A stretch of 64,000 nucleotides of DNA. Source: Granulicella arctica (GTDB lineage: Bacteria; Acidobacteriota; Terriglobia; Terriglobales; Acidobacteriaceae). The translations under genes and the position numbers were made by a program. The notes under the pieces were generated by a model, which was given only the letters and a program-made list of their open reading frames with translations, had not been told where the DNA came from and made no database searches. The stretch spans positions 1,674,001-1,738,000 of the forward strand of contig NZ_JAGTUT010000001.1 in the NCBI RefSeq assembly GCF_025685605.1, given 5' to 3'. Each line of letters starts with the position of its first letter. The first letter of the stretch is position 1. Positions 1 through 10,026 of the stretch are shown one piece after another.

Positions 1-187
1 AACCGCACAGCATATCGAACAGGCAGTCCACCGCATCGAGACCGCCGTCCAGGCGGAGAATCCCGACATTCGCCACATCTACCTGGAGGTCGGTTCGATC
101 CAGTCCGCCGCAATCCGCGATCAGCTCTTCCAGAGCTCCCAGCAGCCGATGTTCAATACTCCAGGTGATACGGAGCCGGAAACGTAA
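1..187 (+). CDS. C-terminal fragment, possible cation diffusion facilitator
   Basis: The second forward frame is open from the left edge to a TAA at 185-187 and gives about 61 residues. The pattern of alternating helix and strand (IEQAVHRIETAV, then RHIYLEVG) resembles the small cytoplasmic metal-binding domain that ends cation diffusion facilitator transporters, which dimerises and gates Zn2+/Co2+ efflux at the inner membrane. No transmembrane part lies inside the window, so the assignment rests on this tail alone and is an inference. The 3' end overlaps the convergent gene at 153-626 by 35 bases. Confidence 0.45.
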   Translation, partial: TAQHIEQAVHRIETAVQAENPDIRHIYLEVGSIQSAAIRDQLFQSSQQPMFNTPGDTEPET

Positions 188-626
188 GCGTCCCGTTCGA
201 CCGCTCGTACCACATGAACATCTTCTTCGAACTCCCGTTCACCGTCACCGCCACGATGATCCCCGTGCCCGTCCGCTTCGAAATATCGACATGGTGTGTC
301 TTGATTGGGCCCCAATCGCTCGCCGTCGTCCAGTCCTCGATGAATCGCTGCAGCGTGTAGTCATACTTCTGAGGGTGCTCCTGCCACTTCGGATCGTTCA
401 TCCAGATGGCATACGCCTTCACATAATCCTTGGCCTCGAGATCGCTCATGAAGTTGCTAACGGTATGCTCCTCCGGCAGATTCTGGAAGAACCATCCATG
501 CCCGAGAATGTAACCAGCAAGCGTCGTAATGACCAGCACAACCAGCAGCACGCCGCTCCCGATCCACAGGTTGCGCTTCCGCGTCTCGCGGCCTTCGTTG
601 TACTCAGGAGCATTCAGCAACGTCAT
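153..626 (-). CDS. membrane-anchored hypothetical protein
   Basis: A 157-residue protein that I do not recognise. A hydrophobic helix at about residues 19-41 (GSGVLLVVLVITTLAGYILG) suggests a single N-terminal membrane anchor. The rest, with aromatic-rich segments, would lie outside the inner membrane and looks like a compact alpha+beta domain of the kind seen in DUF4878/NTF2-like proteins, but this is only an impression. The ATG at 626 was chosen because GAGGAAG lies just upstream; a longer frame to 680 lacks such a site. It converges on the cation-efflux-like fragment. Confidence 0.7.
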   Translation of the reverse strand: MTLLNAPEYNEGRETRKRNLWIGSGVLLVVLVITTLAGYILGHGWFFQNLPEEHTVSNFMSDLEAKDYVKAYAIWMNDPKWQEHPQKYDYTLQRFIEDWTTASDWGPIKTHHVDISKRTGTGIIVAVTVNGSSKKMFMWYERSNGTLTFPAPYHLEY

Positions 627-741
627 CGCGTTCTTCCTCTCATTACTTAGACACCGGCAACCAGCCAATCGGCTTGGCACTACCCGGCCTGCGTATCGTA
701 CTGTCTCTAATTCGCTCTAGGCCCGTGAAGACCCTTCAGCC

Positions 742-1242
742 TCAGACCAACTCCCGCAGCGCCTTCAGATGGTAATCCATGTGCGCCACATAGTCCTCCA
801 TCAGGAAACACAGCGTCACATGCCCGTCCGGAAAGACGCAGATACGCCCGAGATGTCCACGTGCCACATGCCCCATCGTCCAGGCAATATGCGCATTCAA
901 CACCCGCCAAAGCTCCAGGATCTGCACCCATTCCTTCTCCGCGTAGTGCTGCGCCCGCACCCACTCATCCTGCTCATAGTTCAGCGACCGAACCTCCGGC
1001 TCCACATCGAGAACAGTATCGAGCCGAACAATCCGCTGCAGGTTGTTCACCGCCGAATCGATCAGGTGCCCGATAACCTCCTTCGCGCACCACTTTCCTT
1101 CCGACGGAGCTTCGCCCGCTCGCTTGCCTGAAACCTGTTCAAGCCAAGGCATCGCTGCTCCTACAACCTCGGACAACCGCATCCCCAACGCAACAGGATC
1201 AAGCTCCGCCAGCGCCGTCTCGTCCGCATACTTCGTGCTCAT
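742..1242 (-). CDS. DinB-family protein
   Basis: A 166-residue all-helical protein of the DinB/YfiT-like four-helix-bundle superfamily. The typical features are the W-C-A-K-E-V-I-G-H-L-I-D segment at about 51-62 with the first metal-ligand His, a middle helix with N-x-x-Q-R, and a C-terminal H-x-x-Y-H (residues 155-159) that would complete a three-His metal site. Family members are metal-dependent thiol transferases or uncharacterised stress proteins; the substrate cannot be read here. The ATG overlaps the TGA of the upstream YraN gene by four bases, so the two are translationally coupled. Confidence 0.8.
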   Translation of the reverse strand: MSTKYADETALAELDPVALGMRLSEVVGAAMPWLEQVSGKRAGEAPSEGKWCAKEVIGHLIDSAVNNLQRIVRLDTVLDVEPEVRSLNYEQDEWVRAQHYAEKEWVQILELWRVLNAHIAWTMGHVARGHLGRICVFPDGHVTLCFLMEDYVAHMDYHLKALRELV

Positions 1243-1727
1243 TGCCGTCCTCCCTGCAAATCAAATGCTCCTTGAAATATCTCAAAGTCGGTGCCACCCT
1301 TCAGCAGATATACCGAAACCACATCGAACCGCACCGGGACTATGCGCCGCTTCTCCTCAGGGAACGCTCGCAGATACGTTCGTGCCAAACCACGCAGCAT
1401 CCGTTCCTTGTCCCGGTCCACAGCCGACTCCGCCGGATTCAGATCCCGTACTGACCGTGTCTTCACCTCGATAAAGCAAAGCCAGTCGCCATCCCAGCCA
1501 ATCAGATCGACATCCCCACGCATCTTCGCGCTCGTCCATCGGGTCGCCACAATCGTATAGTTAAGCCGTCGCAGATGGAACAGCGCTGCCCGCTCGCCAC
1601 GCAATCCCGTCGCAAGATTCGCAGCGAGCGGAGGACCACGCCGTACCCGCGCAGCCATACCGTGCATCCGTTCGAGGCTCCACTCCTGCACATCGATCCA
1701 TCCGCGCGCTATCGCTAAACTTGCCAT
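1239..1727 (-). CDS. YraN/UPF0102 endonuclease-like protein
   Basis: A 162-residue protein of the UPF0102 (YraN) family, which has a restriction-endonuclease-like fold. The signature G-x-x-G-E at about 43-46, R-G-D-V-D-L-I at about 70-76 and the I-E-V-K-T-R segment at about 86-91 are clear and give the D...E-x-K arrangement of that fold. The family is thought to act in DNA processing, but its role is not settled. The N-terminal 40 residues before the conserved G-x-x-G-E are longer than usual, so the true start could be one of the internal Met codons at residues 21 or 24. It is the first gene of a pair with the DinB gene. Confidence 0.85.
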   Translation of the reverse strand: MASLAIARGWIDVQEWSLERMHGMAARVRRGPPLAANLATGLRGERAALFHLRRLNYTIVATRWTSAKMRGDVDLIGWDGDWLCFIEVKTRSVRDLNPAESAVDRDKERMLRGLARTYLRAFPEEKRRIVPVRFDVVSVYLLKGGTDFEIFQGAFDLQGGRQ

Positions 1728-1748
1728 GAGCCCACAGTATAGCGACCG

Positions 1749-3110
1749 CTACCGGTCAACCTTGAAGCGATACGTAAACTGCAGATACGCCAGCGTCAGC
1801 GGAGCGCCATGCGCCGAACTGGTCATCACCGCACCCGGGAAGAAATGCCCAACACCCACATTGGTCACGAACGACTTGCGAAAGATGTACTTCGCTGACG
1901 CGTCAAACTCCGTCCCGATCCCGTCATGAGTAAACCCGCCCGTCGGCGCCTTGAAGAGGATCGAGCCCGGTCCCGTGTACACCCCATCGTTCACCGAGGC
2001 AACATGCAGCGAACTCGCCTGAAAAAGCACGAGAAAATTACTCTGCGGTGCCAGCGAGAAGTTCAGCCGATCTTGCTTGATGTTCTGAAATCCAAACAAA
2101 TCCACCAACCCAAACGCATTGTGATTGCTTGGATACTGCTGATCGTACGTCCCAATTCGCTGGGCGTTTGTACGTGGATTGCCCGTGGCATAGTCATACT
2201 CGCCTTCAATATGCGGCTTCAGCGGAAGCCGGCCTGCCGCATAGCCACCTCGAATAATCGCCGCACCAGCATGGATCGAATCGTTGCTGTAACTGCCGCG
2301 CTGCAACACGCCCGTCCCCGACGAATCGAACCCAAACGGCAGCTTCGTATCGTAATAGCTCCCGAAGCTCACCTCGGTTTCGCTCCCAGCCGTCCCCTGC
2401 TGGCTTATCACCCGCGGCACCGCGCGAATCAGCACAAATGGCTGTATCGAAGTCTTCGGCAGAACGCTGTTCAGGTTAGCCACCGCACCATGAAAGGTGA
2501 GTCCCGCACCATGCTTATTCAAACTCGTCGGATGAATCGCCACCACCGATGTGCTGAACAAGTCGATCTTGTTTTTATCCCCGACACGCAGGTCGAAACC
2601 ATCCCACGTCCGGCTCGTATTCGTCCAGTCGCTGATGCCGATCACGCGCTCATCGCCAAACCGCAACTCCTGCCGCCCTGCCTTTACATCAAGTCGCTTA
2701 GCGTGAACTTCCAGATACCCTTGCCGCAGGTCGAACGTGTCCCGCATATTGCTCGCGACATCCCGCAGTGGCAACCCCAGGGCGTGCAGATCCTGAAACT
2801 GCAGATAGCCGCTCATCCAGTGCGTTGGTCGCACCGTCACGCCGCCCCATACCCGGGTCAACTCATACAGCCGATCCTTGCCGTCGACATATCCAAGAGA
2901 GGTCTGCTCCTCCGTCCGGCCACGCAACTCCATATCAAGCGTGACCCAACTCGGAAGCTCCTTCCACTGCAACGGCTGCACGATGCCCTCTTTACGCGGA
3001 TACATCTCCCGCTGCGCTCGAAGCGAAGAAGTGAGCGCCAAAATGGCAAGAACGCTCGCGAGGGTTACACCCCAGCGGCGTCCTAGGTTAACTACCATGA
3101 TCTTAAACAA
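1749..3110 (-). CDS. alginate-export-like outer-membrane beta-barrel
   Basis: A 453-residue protein with a signal peptide (hydrophobic stretch at about 14-30 ending ...SLRAQ) followed by a long run of alternating polar and hydrophobic strands that ends in an aromatic residue-rich strand (FTYRFKVDR). The middle region (KAGRQELRFGDERVIG, then RTWDGFDL) matches the alginate-export (AlgE-like) barrel family. These are outer-membrane porins, and substrates of distant members are unknown. The TTG at 3110 is preferred: AGAAGGAG lies six bases upstream, whereas the ATG at 3098 is too far from it. It lies 39 bases downstream of the bicupin gene, so the two probably form a unit. Confidence 0.8.
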   Translation of the reverse strand: MFKIMVVNLGRRWGVTLASVLAILALTSSLRAQREMYPRKEGIVQPLQWKELPSWVTLDMELRGRTEEQTSLGYVDGKDRLYELTRVWGGVTVRPTHWMSGYLQFQDLHALGLPLRDVASNMRDTFDLRQGYLEVHAKRLDVKAGRQELRFGDERVIGISDWTNTSRTWDGFDLRVGDKNKIDLFSTSVVAIHPTSLNKHGAGLTFHGAVANLNSVLPKTSIQPFVLIRAVPRVISQQGTAGSETEVSFGSYYDTKLPFGFDSSGTGVLQRGSYSNDSIHAGAAIIRGGYAAGRLPLKPHIEGEYDYATGNPRTNAQRIGTYDQQYPSNHNAFGLVDLFGFQNIKQDRLNFSLAPQSNFLVLFQASSLHVASVNDGVYTGPGSILFKAPTGGFTHDGIGTEFDASAKYIFRKSFVTNVGVGHFFPGAVMTSSAHGAPLTLAYLQFTYRFKVDR

Positions 3111-3149
3111 AGAAAACTCCTTCTACGACGATCCGACAAAGTGCGGCTG

Positions 3150-4406
3150 TTACTCCGGCACCACCACAGCTTCCTTCTTGCCGATCTTGTGGAGGAAGTC
3201 TTCTCCCGTGCCGATATGCTGATCCACCAGCCGCGACGGTGTGTGAGCCAGCCACTCGCCGAGCGAAATATCCTCATAGTGCGGCGTCGGAAACACCTCC
3301 AGAAACACCATGTCCGTGTCGCCGGTATTCTCGATGTAGTGCGGCAGCGACCGTTCGATGTACCCTACGTCGCCTTCATGGAAGTCCATCGTCCGTGCAT
3401 GCCCGCCCGCTGAAAACACGGTCATACGACCGGAGCCCTTCACGTAGTACTGCCACTCGTCCTCGTTCGGATGCCAGTGCAGCTCTCGCAATCCACCCGG
3501 CTTCAGCGTCACAATCGCCGCCGCAATATTCGTCGCGGGAAAATTGGATTGATCGACGATCTTCACGCTGCCGCCCGCACTCACCTTCGTCGGATGCATC
3601 TTGCCCGTAAAAAACGCAAAGCTGTTCGGAATCGGGCCCGAGCCCGCGTACGCTTCCTTCTGCTCTTCCGCCAGCGTCCGAGGCAGGTCTCGGGGAAAGA
3701 TAAAAAGCTCTCGTTTCGGCACATTTTTGAAGGTCTCTTCAGAGGTGCCGAAGTTCTTGGCAAGCACGTCCTTCGGCGTATGGTGCAGCCAGTCCGTCAG
3801 CAGAAAGGTCTCGAATTCATTGAAGTTGCCATCATCGAAGACCAGCAGGAACTGGCACCCATCCGGCCCGAGGCCTTGGATTGAGTGTGGAATCCCGCCG
3901 GGAAAGATCCAGAGATCGCCTTCATGGATATCCTCCACAAACCCGCGGCCCTTCTGGTCGACCGCCGTAATGCGCGCGCTCCCCGCCGTCATGAACGCCC
4001 ACTCCGCCCCTACATGCCAGTGCAACTCGCGGATGCCGCCCGCAATGAGCCGCATCTCCACCCCGGCCATCTTCTTTGAGATCGGCAGGTCGCGCACCGT
4101 CACCTGGCGCGTCCAGCCGCCTGCTTCGATCCGCTTGTGCGCGAAGCTGAAGGGGTACTTAAACGGAGGCTGCCCCCCTGAGTCCGACTCCGGCGGATAG
4201 ACCGAACTCGGCTCAGCCGCTTCCAGCGGAGCATTCTTCGGCCCGGGCTGCTGCTCATTCACGCCTTTATGGTTGTCGCCGCTCTTGTCAACAGCCTGCT
4301 GGGCCGCCGCCATCATCGGCATACCAGCCGCCGCAGCCAGCATCGCGGAACTCTTACCCAAAAATGTTCGCCGGCTTAAGCCGTCCTTACCATCTTGCTT
4401 TTCCAT
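3150..4406 (-). CDS. Tat-secreted bicupin, oxalate decarboxylase-like
   Basis: A 418-residue bicupin. The N-terminus has a twin-arginine signal (SRRTFLGKS, then an Ala-rich stretch to about residue 36), so the protein is exported folded. Each cupin domain carries the Mn-binding set: R-E-L-H-W-H-V-G-A-E-W in the first and R-E-L-H-W-H-P-N-E-D-E-W in the second. The residues align well with Bacillus OxdC, which converts oxalate to formate and CO2. The lid loop, SENST in OxdC, reads NEFET here, keeping the Glu thought to be the proton donor. Decarboxylase activity is therefore likely but not certain; oxalate oxidase is the alternative. GAGGTAA lies before the ATG. Confidence 0.85.
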   Translation of the reverse strand: MEKQDGKDGLSRRTFLGKSSAMLAAAAGMPMMAAAQQAVDKSGDNHKGVNEQQPGPKNAPLEAAEPSSVYPPESDSGGQPPFKYPFSFAHKRIEAGGWTRQVTVRDLPISKKMAGVEMRLIAGGIRELHWHVGAEWAFMTAGSARITAVDQKGRGFVEDIHEGDLWIFPGGIPHSIQGLGPDGCQFLLVFDDGNFNEFETFLLTDWLHHTPKDVLAKNFGTSEETFKNVPKRELFIFPRDLPRTLAEEQKEAYAGSGPIPNSFAFFTGKMHPTKVSAGGSVKIVDQSNFPATNIAAAIVTLKPGGLRELHWHPNEDEWQYYVKGSGRMTVFSAGGHARTMDFHEGDVGYIERSLPHYIENTGDTDMVFLEVFPTPHYEDISLGEWLAHTPSRLVDQHIGTGEDFLHKIGKKEAVVVPE

Positions 4407-4581
4407 CGCTGTTTACCTCGTATCCCTTACCTTTGTTCGACTTGGCGCAAGTCTATTAGTCACTGAGATCGCAGCCGTGTCCTGAACTGATCGTTCGTCA
4501 TGTGCAGATCAACTCAATAAGATGCAGAAACGCAAACGCGCCACAATTGCCGCCATGCAATTCCTACCCGAACTTCCGTAG

Positions 4582-6345
<1,764 letters not shown>

Positions 6346-6409
6346 CGCTCAGGCCACCTACATCCACGCAGACTTCCGCGCGCATCCAAATGTGCAGGGG
6401 AAGGGAACT

Positions 6410-6907
6410 ATGCACAAATCCTTGGCAGGCACGCTCCACATCGCTCTCCTCGGATCGTTGCTCGCGCTCCCGCAACTGCTTCCAGCTCGGATGACTGGCC
6501 AAGCCCAATCTCCGACGGCGTCCAGCGCGCCAGCAAAGTCAACCCTTACCGCTGCCCAGCGCAGAGCCCGTCGCAGACGCCTGCTGCTGCGTCAGCAACA
6601 GGCACAGGCTCCCGTCCAAAGCCAGCCGTCCCAGCCAATCCAGCCGTCCCAGCCCACCGTAACCGCCCAGCAAAAAGCCGCTGATGCCCGTCTCCTCCGC
6701 CAGCAGCAGGCCGACCAGCAGCGCGAGATCGACGACCAGAATCGAATCCTCCAGCAGCGCCAGCAGCTCGACCAGCAGGTCCAGAGCGAGCCCCGCATTC
6801 AGGACGCACCCGGCTCCTCGGCGCAGCCCGGTATCTCACCCACTCCTCAACCCCCGGGTACTCAAGACGCCCCCGTCCCCACTCAGATCAACGCACCGCC
6901 TCAGTAG
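6410..6907 (+). CDS. secreted Gln/Pro-rich hypothetical protein
   Basis: A 165-residue protein that I do not recognise. The first 30 residues form a signal peptide (HIALLGSLLALPQLLPA). The remainder is low complexity: an Arg-rich patch (RRARRRRLLLRQQQ), repeated QPSQP units and long Gln-rich helical stretches that probably form a coiled coil, then a Pro-rich disordered tail. Such composition fits a periplasmic linker or wall-associated protein, but no function can be inferred. The ATG at 6410 follows GGGGAAGGGA; an upstream GTG at 6392 has no such site. It lies 64 bases after pyrG. Confidence 0.65.
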   Translation: MHKSLAGTLHIALLGSLLALPQLLPARMTGQAQSPTASSAPAKSTLTAAQRRARRRRLLLRQQQAQAPVQSQPSQPIQPSQPTVTAQQKAADARLLRQQQADQQREIDDQNRILQQRQQLDQQVQSEPRIQDAPGSSAQPGISPTPQPPGTQDAPVPTQINAPPQ

Positions 6908-6940
6908 GAAGTTTCACCCTAGAGTTCGCGCGGCAAGGCC

Positions 6941-6967
6941 TTTGTACACCGTCGTCCGCCGTACAAA
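6941..6967. promoter_or_regulatory. inverted repeat upstream of DUF4230 gene
   Basis: TTTGTAC at 6941-6947 is mirrored exactly by GTACAAA at 6961-6967, with 13 bases between. The repeat lies about 45 bases before the ATG at 7010. It could be an operator or a weak hairpin; there is no T-run after it, so a terminator is less likely. Confidence 0.35.
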
Positions 6968-7009
6968 ATGCTACGGTATGGATAGCAGCACAAAGGACAA
7001 GCCCCACCC

Positions 7010-7666
7010 ATGACGACCCAGTACAACTCCGGCCGTACGTCCTCCGGCAGTTTCCTCGCCTTCATCGTCGCACTTGTCCTCGGCGCCATCATCGTCATCG
7101 TCTTCATACATAACGCCACCGCTGGCCTGCCAGCACGCCTCGCCTCACTCATCACCGGACGAACCTCCACCTTCGATACCTCCGTCCCCGCAGTCGTCGA
7201 GAAGATCCAGCGTCTCAATCGTCTCGAGACCGTCGTCTACTCCCTCGATACCGTCGTCGAGGGCTCAAAGTCCAGCACCGTCCTACCTGACCTCATCGCC
7301 GGAGACCGTATTCTGCTCGTCGTCCACGGTCAGTCGATCGGCGGGATCGATCTGTCAAAGCTCAAGCCCGAAGACGTTCGCATCGACGACAGGGACGGTA
7401 ATCGTTCCATCCACGTCACCCTTCCCGCCTCGCAGCTTTTCGTCACCACCATCGACAACCAGCACACCCGCGTCTACGCCCGCTCCACCGGGATCCTTGT
7501 TCCCGTCGATCAGAATCTGGAGTCCGACACCCGCGCCCGCGCCCAGCAGCAGCTTGAAAAGGCAGCCCTCGCCGACGGCATCCTTGACGTGGCCCGCAAA
7601 AATGCCCGATCCACTGTGACAACCCTTCTTTTTGGCCTCGGCTTCCAGAGCGTCGACGTTACCTAG
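7010..7666 (+). CDS. DUF4230 domain protein
   Basis: A 218-residue protein with one N-terminal membrane helix (FLAFIVALVLGAIIVIVFI, about residues 15-33) and a DUF4230 domain beyond it. The typical segments are VVEKIQRLNRLET, the repeated short strand pairs around VLPDLIAGDRILLVVHG, and a C-terminal amphipathic helix with DTRARAQQQLEKAA. The family is widespread in Gram-negative and Gram-positive bacteria and has no established function; the fold has been compared with band-7/SPFH-like membrane-anchored domains. The start is the only in-frame ATG near the membrane helix. Confidence 0.85.
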   Translation: MTTQYNSGRTSSGSFLAFIVALVLGAIIVIVFIHNATAGLPARLASLITGRTSTFDTSVPAVVEKIQRLNRLETVVYSLDTVVEGSKSSTVLPDLIAGDRILLVVHGQSIGGIDLSKLKPEDVRIDDRDGNRSIHVTLPASQLFVTTIDNQHTRVYARSTGILVPVDQNLESDTRARAQQQLEKAALADGILDVARKNARSTVTTLLFGLGFQSVDVT

Positions 7667-7809
7667 TCCGTCGATACTGATGCAGGTGCCTCGGCCCAAG
7701 CCTTTGCGACAATAGCCTCTCCGAACACCACAAACTCGGTCCCATCCTGGTACCTCCCTTCAACAAACCTCAGCCAGCCCCCCTCAACCTGCGCTATCAT
7801 CCAGACCAT
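7663..7809 (-). CDS. possible small protein, 48 residues
   Basis: A short reading frame filling the gap between the DUF4230 gene and the next + strand gene. AGGA lies eight bases before its ATG, and the translated sequence (VEGGWLRFVEGRYQDGTEF, then VVFGEAIVAKAWAEAP) has the balanced composition of a small beta-rich protein. Its start overlaps the ATG assigned to the divergent gene, so if it is real that gene probably begins at 7871. I do not recognise a family. Confidence 0.35.
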   Translation of the reverse strand: MVWMIAQVEGGWLRFVEGRYQDGTEFVVFGEAIVAKAWAEAPASVSTD

Positions 7810-8092
7810 GAAGTTCCTGCATACAAGCCGCCGGTTCGATACGAAGATCGGCAGAAATCTGTCTAAAGCCATGTCCGATCTCCCTGCCGTCGCTGCCGAT
7901 CATCTCCCCGGATCCAAGTCTCCTCTCCTCAAAACCATCAGTTGGGTCTCTGCGGGCGTTGGCGCACTCGCCATTGGCGTCGTCGTAGGCCGCGAACTTC
8001 GCATCCGCTACAAATTCAACCGTCGAACCCCCTACGACTTTTACGCCCATTCCGGCGACGAGCAGGACTTCGACTTCGGCCTGGGCATCTAG
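7808..8092 (+). CDS. small membrane-anchored hypothetical protein
   Basis: Up to 94 residues, unrecognised. One membrane helix (ISWVSAGVGALAIGVVVG) is followed by a short basic stretch (RELRIRYKFNRR) and an acidic C-terminus (GDEQDFDFGLGI), which suggests a single-pass inner-membrane protein with its tail in the cytoplasm. No clear ribosome-binding site precedes either the ATG at 7808 or the internal ATG at 7871; the shorter form (73 residues) still contains the whole helix and would leave room for a divergent promoter. It is followed 40 bases later by fabD. Confidence 0.6.
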   Translation: MKFLHTSRRFDTKIGRNLSKAMSDLPAVAADHLPGSKSPLLKTISWVSAGVGALAIGVVVGRELRIRYKFNRRTPYDFYAHSGDEQDFDFGLGI

Positions 8093-8132
8093 CCAAGCCG
8101 ATCGTAACCTCGCTGGTTTACCATCACACTCG

Positions 8133-9137
8133 ATGAGTACACCGAAACTTGCCTTTCTCTTTCCCGGCCAGGGCTCCCAATCCGTAGGCATGGGCCGCGA
8201 TCTCTACGACAACTTCCCCACTGCCCGCGCCATCTTCGATGAGGCCGACGAAGCTCTCGGCTTCCCGTTGTCCAGGCTCATCTTCGAAGGCCCCGAGGAA
8301 GACCTCAAGCTCACCGAGCACACCCAGCCAGCCATCCTCACCCTCTCCGTAGCCGCCGCCCGTGTCCTTGCGGAAAAGGGCATCAACCCCGCCTTCGCCG
8401 CCGGCCACTCCCTCGGCGAGTACTCTGCTCACGTAGCCGCCGGAACCTTCACCTTCGCCGACGCCGTGCGCACCGTCCGCAACCGTGGGCGTTACATGCA
8501 GCAGGCCGTCCCCGCAGGTGAGGGAGCCATGGCCGCCATTCTCGGCCTCCCCGCCGACCAGATCAACGACCTCTGCGCCAAGGCCTCCGACGACCTCACC
8601 CACCCCGCTGCAGCCGACACCACCGACCCCATCGCCCAGGCATACTCGCCGAACTCCATCGTCGTCTCGCCTGCGAATCTCAACTCGCCCGACCAGACCG
8701 TCATCTCCGGAGCAGCCGTAGCCGTCCAGCACGCCGCAGACCTCTGCAAAGCTGCCGGAGCCAAGCGCACTGTCATGCTGCAGGTCAGCGCACCCTTCCA
8801 CTGCGCCCTCATGCAGCCCGCGCAGGCGAAGCTCACTATCGATCTCGCCGGCATCAAGTTCGCCGACCCCACCGTACCTGTCGTCTGCAATGTCGATGCC
8901 CGCCTCATCACCCGAGACGCGGACGCCCGCGACTGCCTCGTCCGCCAGGTCACCGCACCAGTTCGCTGGGTCGAGTGCATCCAACTCCTCATCCAGCAAG
9001 GCACCACCCACTTCATCGAAGTAGGTCCCGGCAGAGTCCTATCCGGTCTTCTACGCCAGATCGACCGAGCGCAATCCAGCCTCAACGTCGAAGACACCAC
9101 CTCCCTCGAAAAAATCCTCGCCGCACTGCAGTCGTAG
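8133..9137 (+). CDS. fabD: malonyl-CoA:ACP transacylase
   Basis: A 334-residue cytoplasmic enzyme that transfers malonyl groups from CoA to acyl carrier protein for fatty-acid elongation. It has the N-terminal FPGQGSQ, the nucleophile elbow GHSLGEY with Ser93, and the second catalytic residue His223 in APFHCALM, followed by the conserved Q/N and EVGPG segment near the C-terminus. Residues 153-175 form a small Pro/Thr-rich insertion that is not typical. The gene stands without other fab genes here. Four bases separate its stop from the next ATG. Confidence 0.95.
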   Translation: MSTPKLAFLFPGQGSQSVGMGRDLYDNFPTARAIFDEADEALGFPLSRLIFEGPEEDLKLTEHTQPAILTLSVAAARVLAEKGINPAFAAGHSLGEYSAHVAAGTFTFADAVRTVRNRGRYMQQAVPAGEGAMAAILGLPADQINDLCAKASDDLTHPAAADTTDPIAQAYSPNSIVVSPANLNSPDQTVISGAAVAVQHAADLCKAAGAKRTVMLQVSAPFHCALMQPAQAKLTIDLAGIKFADPTVPVVCNVDARLITRDADARDCLVRQVTAPVRWVECIQLLIQQGTTHFIEVGPGRVLSGLLRQIDRAQSSLNVEDTTSLEKILAALQS

Positions 9138-9141
9138 CACA

Positions 9142-9912
9142 ATGAACACCCTTGCACGCGCTCTTCTGCTTACCGCCGCCCTCACTGCAACAGCGGCGCT
9201 CGCCCAGACCGCCCCCACCTCGACCTACAAAGTCGTTGCGACCTACCCGCACTCCACCGAAAGCTATACCGAGGGCTTCTTCTACCTCAACGGCCTCTTC
9301 TACGAGGGAACCGGCCTCGAGGGCCACTCCTCCCTGCTTGCCATCCAGCCTGAGACGGGCAAGCCAATCCAGCGCCTCGATCTGCCGCCACAATACTTCG
9401 GCGAAGGCATAGTCGACTGGGGTTCTAATCTCTACGAATGGACCTGGCAATCCAACATCTGCTTTGTCTATGACCGCTTCAGCCTCCGTCCTGTCAAGCA
9501 GTTCACCTACACCGGCGAAGGTTGGGGCATGACCCATTCCGCAACCCAACTAATCACCAGCGACGGCACTGCCACACTCCGCTTCCGCGACCCCGCCACC
9601 TTCAAGGAGACACGGCACATCGTCGTCCGCGATGGCAGGAAGGACGTTGACCAACTCAACGAACTTGAATTCATCAAGGGTGAGATCTACGCCAACATTT
9701 GGCACGAAGACCGCATCGCCCGTATCTCGCCTCGCGATGGCCAAGTCCTCGGCTGGATCGACCTCACCGGCCTCCTGCCCGCTAACGAAAAGATCAATAA
9801 TGAAGCCGTCCTGAACGGCATAGCGTATGACGCACAACACAACCGTCTCTTCGTCACCGGCAAGCAGTGGCCCAAAATCTTCGAGATTAAAGTCATTCCA
9901 GCACCCAGATAA
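9142..9912 (+). CDS. secreted glutaminyl-peptide cyclotransferase
   Basis: A 256-residue enzyme of the plant/bacterial-type glutamine cyclotransferase family (five-bladed beta-propeller). It turns an N-terminal Gln of a peptide into pyroglutamate. The signal peptide spans about residues 1-21 (LLLTAALTATAALA), so it acts in the periplasm or outside. Family landmarks include SYTEGFFY, YEGTGLEGHS, the GEGIVDWG segment, GEGWGMTH, and the blade with ELEFIKGEIYANIW. The gene follows fabD by four bases, so co-transcription is likely although the functions are unrelated. Confidence 0.9.
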   Translation: MNTLARALLLTAALTATAALAQTAPTSTYKVVATYPHSTESYTEGFFYLNGLFYEGTGLEGHSSLLAIQPETGKPIQRLDLPPQYFGEGIVDWGSNLYEWTWQSNICFVYDRFSLRPVKQFTYTGEGWGMTHSATQLITSDGTATLRFRDPATFKETRHIVVRDGRKDVDQLNELEFIKGEIYANIWHEDRIARISPRDGQVLGWIDLTGLLPANEKINNEAVLNGIAYDAQHNRLFVTGKQWPKIFEIKVIPAPR

Positions 9913-9948
9913 TCCAGGGCATCAGCCTTGGACCTCCCGCGCCTCCTG

Positions 9949-9978
9949 AGCATGGGGCTTTAGCCTCTGGGGTATGCT
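9949..9978 (+). repeat. intergenic hairpin, possible terminator or dispersed element
   Basis: Nested inverted repeats lie between the cyclotransferase stop and bcp: AGCAT at 9949-9953 pairs with ATGCT at 9974-9978, and an inner GGCT/AGCC hairpin sits in GGGGCTTTAGCCTC. TTTCTTATCT follows, so it could end the upstream transcript. The GGGGCTTTAGCC core could also be one copy of a dispersed intergenic repeat; only a genome-wide comparison would tell. Confidence 0.4.
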
Positions 9979-10026
9979 TTCTTATCTGTGGAGTGAATCC
10001 TTCCGTCCACATACTGAAAAGGAATT

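Noticed and set aside
1926..3086. Long rightward frame opposite the beta-barrel gene
   Set aside because: Arg/His/Gln-rich shadow; the opposite strand has signal peptide, ribosome site and family features.
8124..9011. Long leftward frame opposite fabD
   Set aside because: FabD motifs are complete on the + strand; the leftward product is Gly/Asp/Glu-rich noise.
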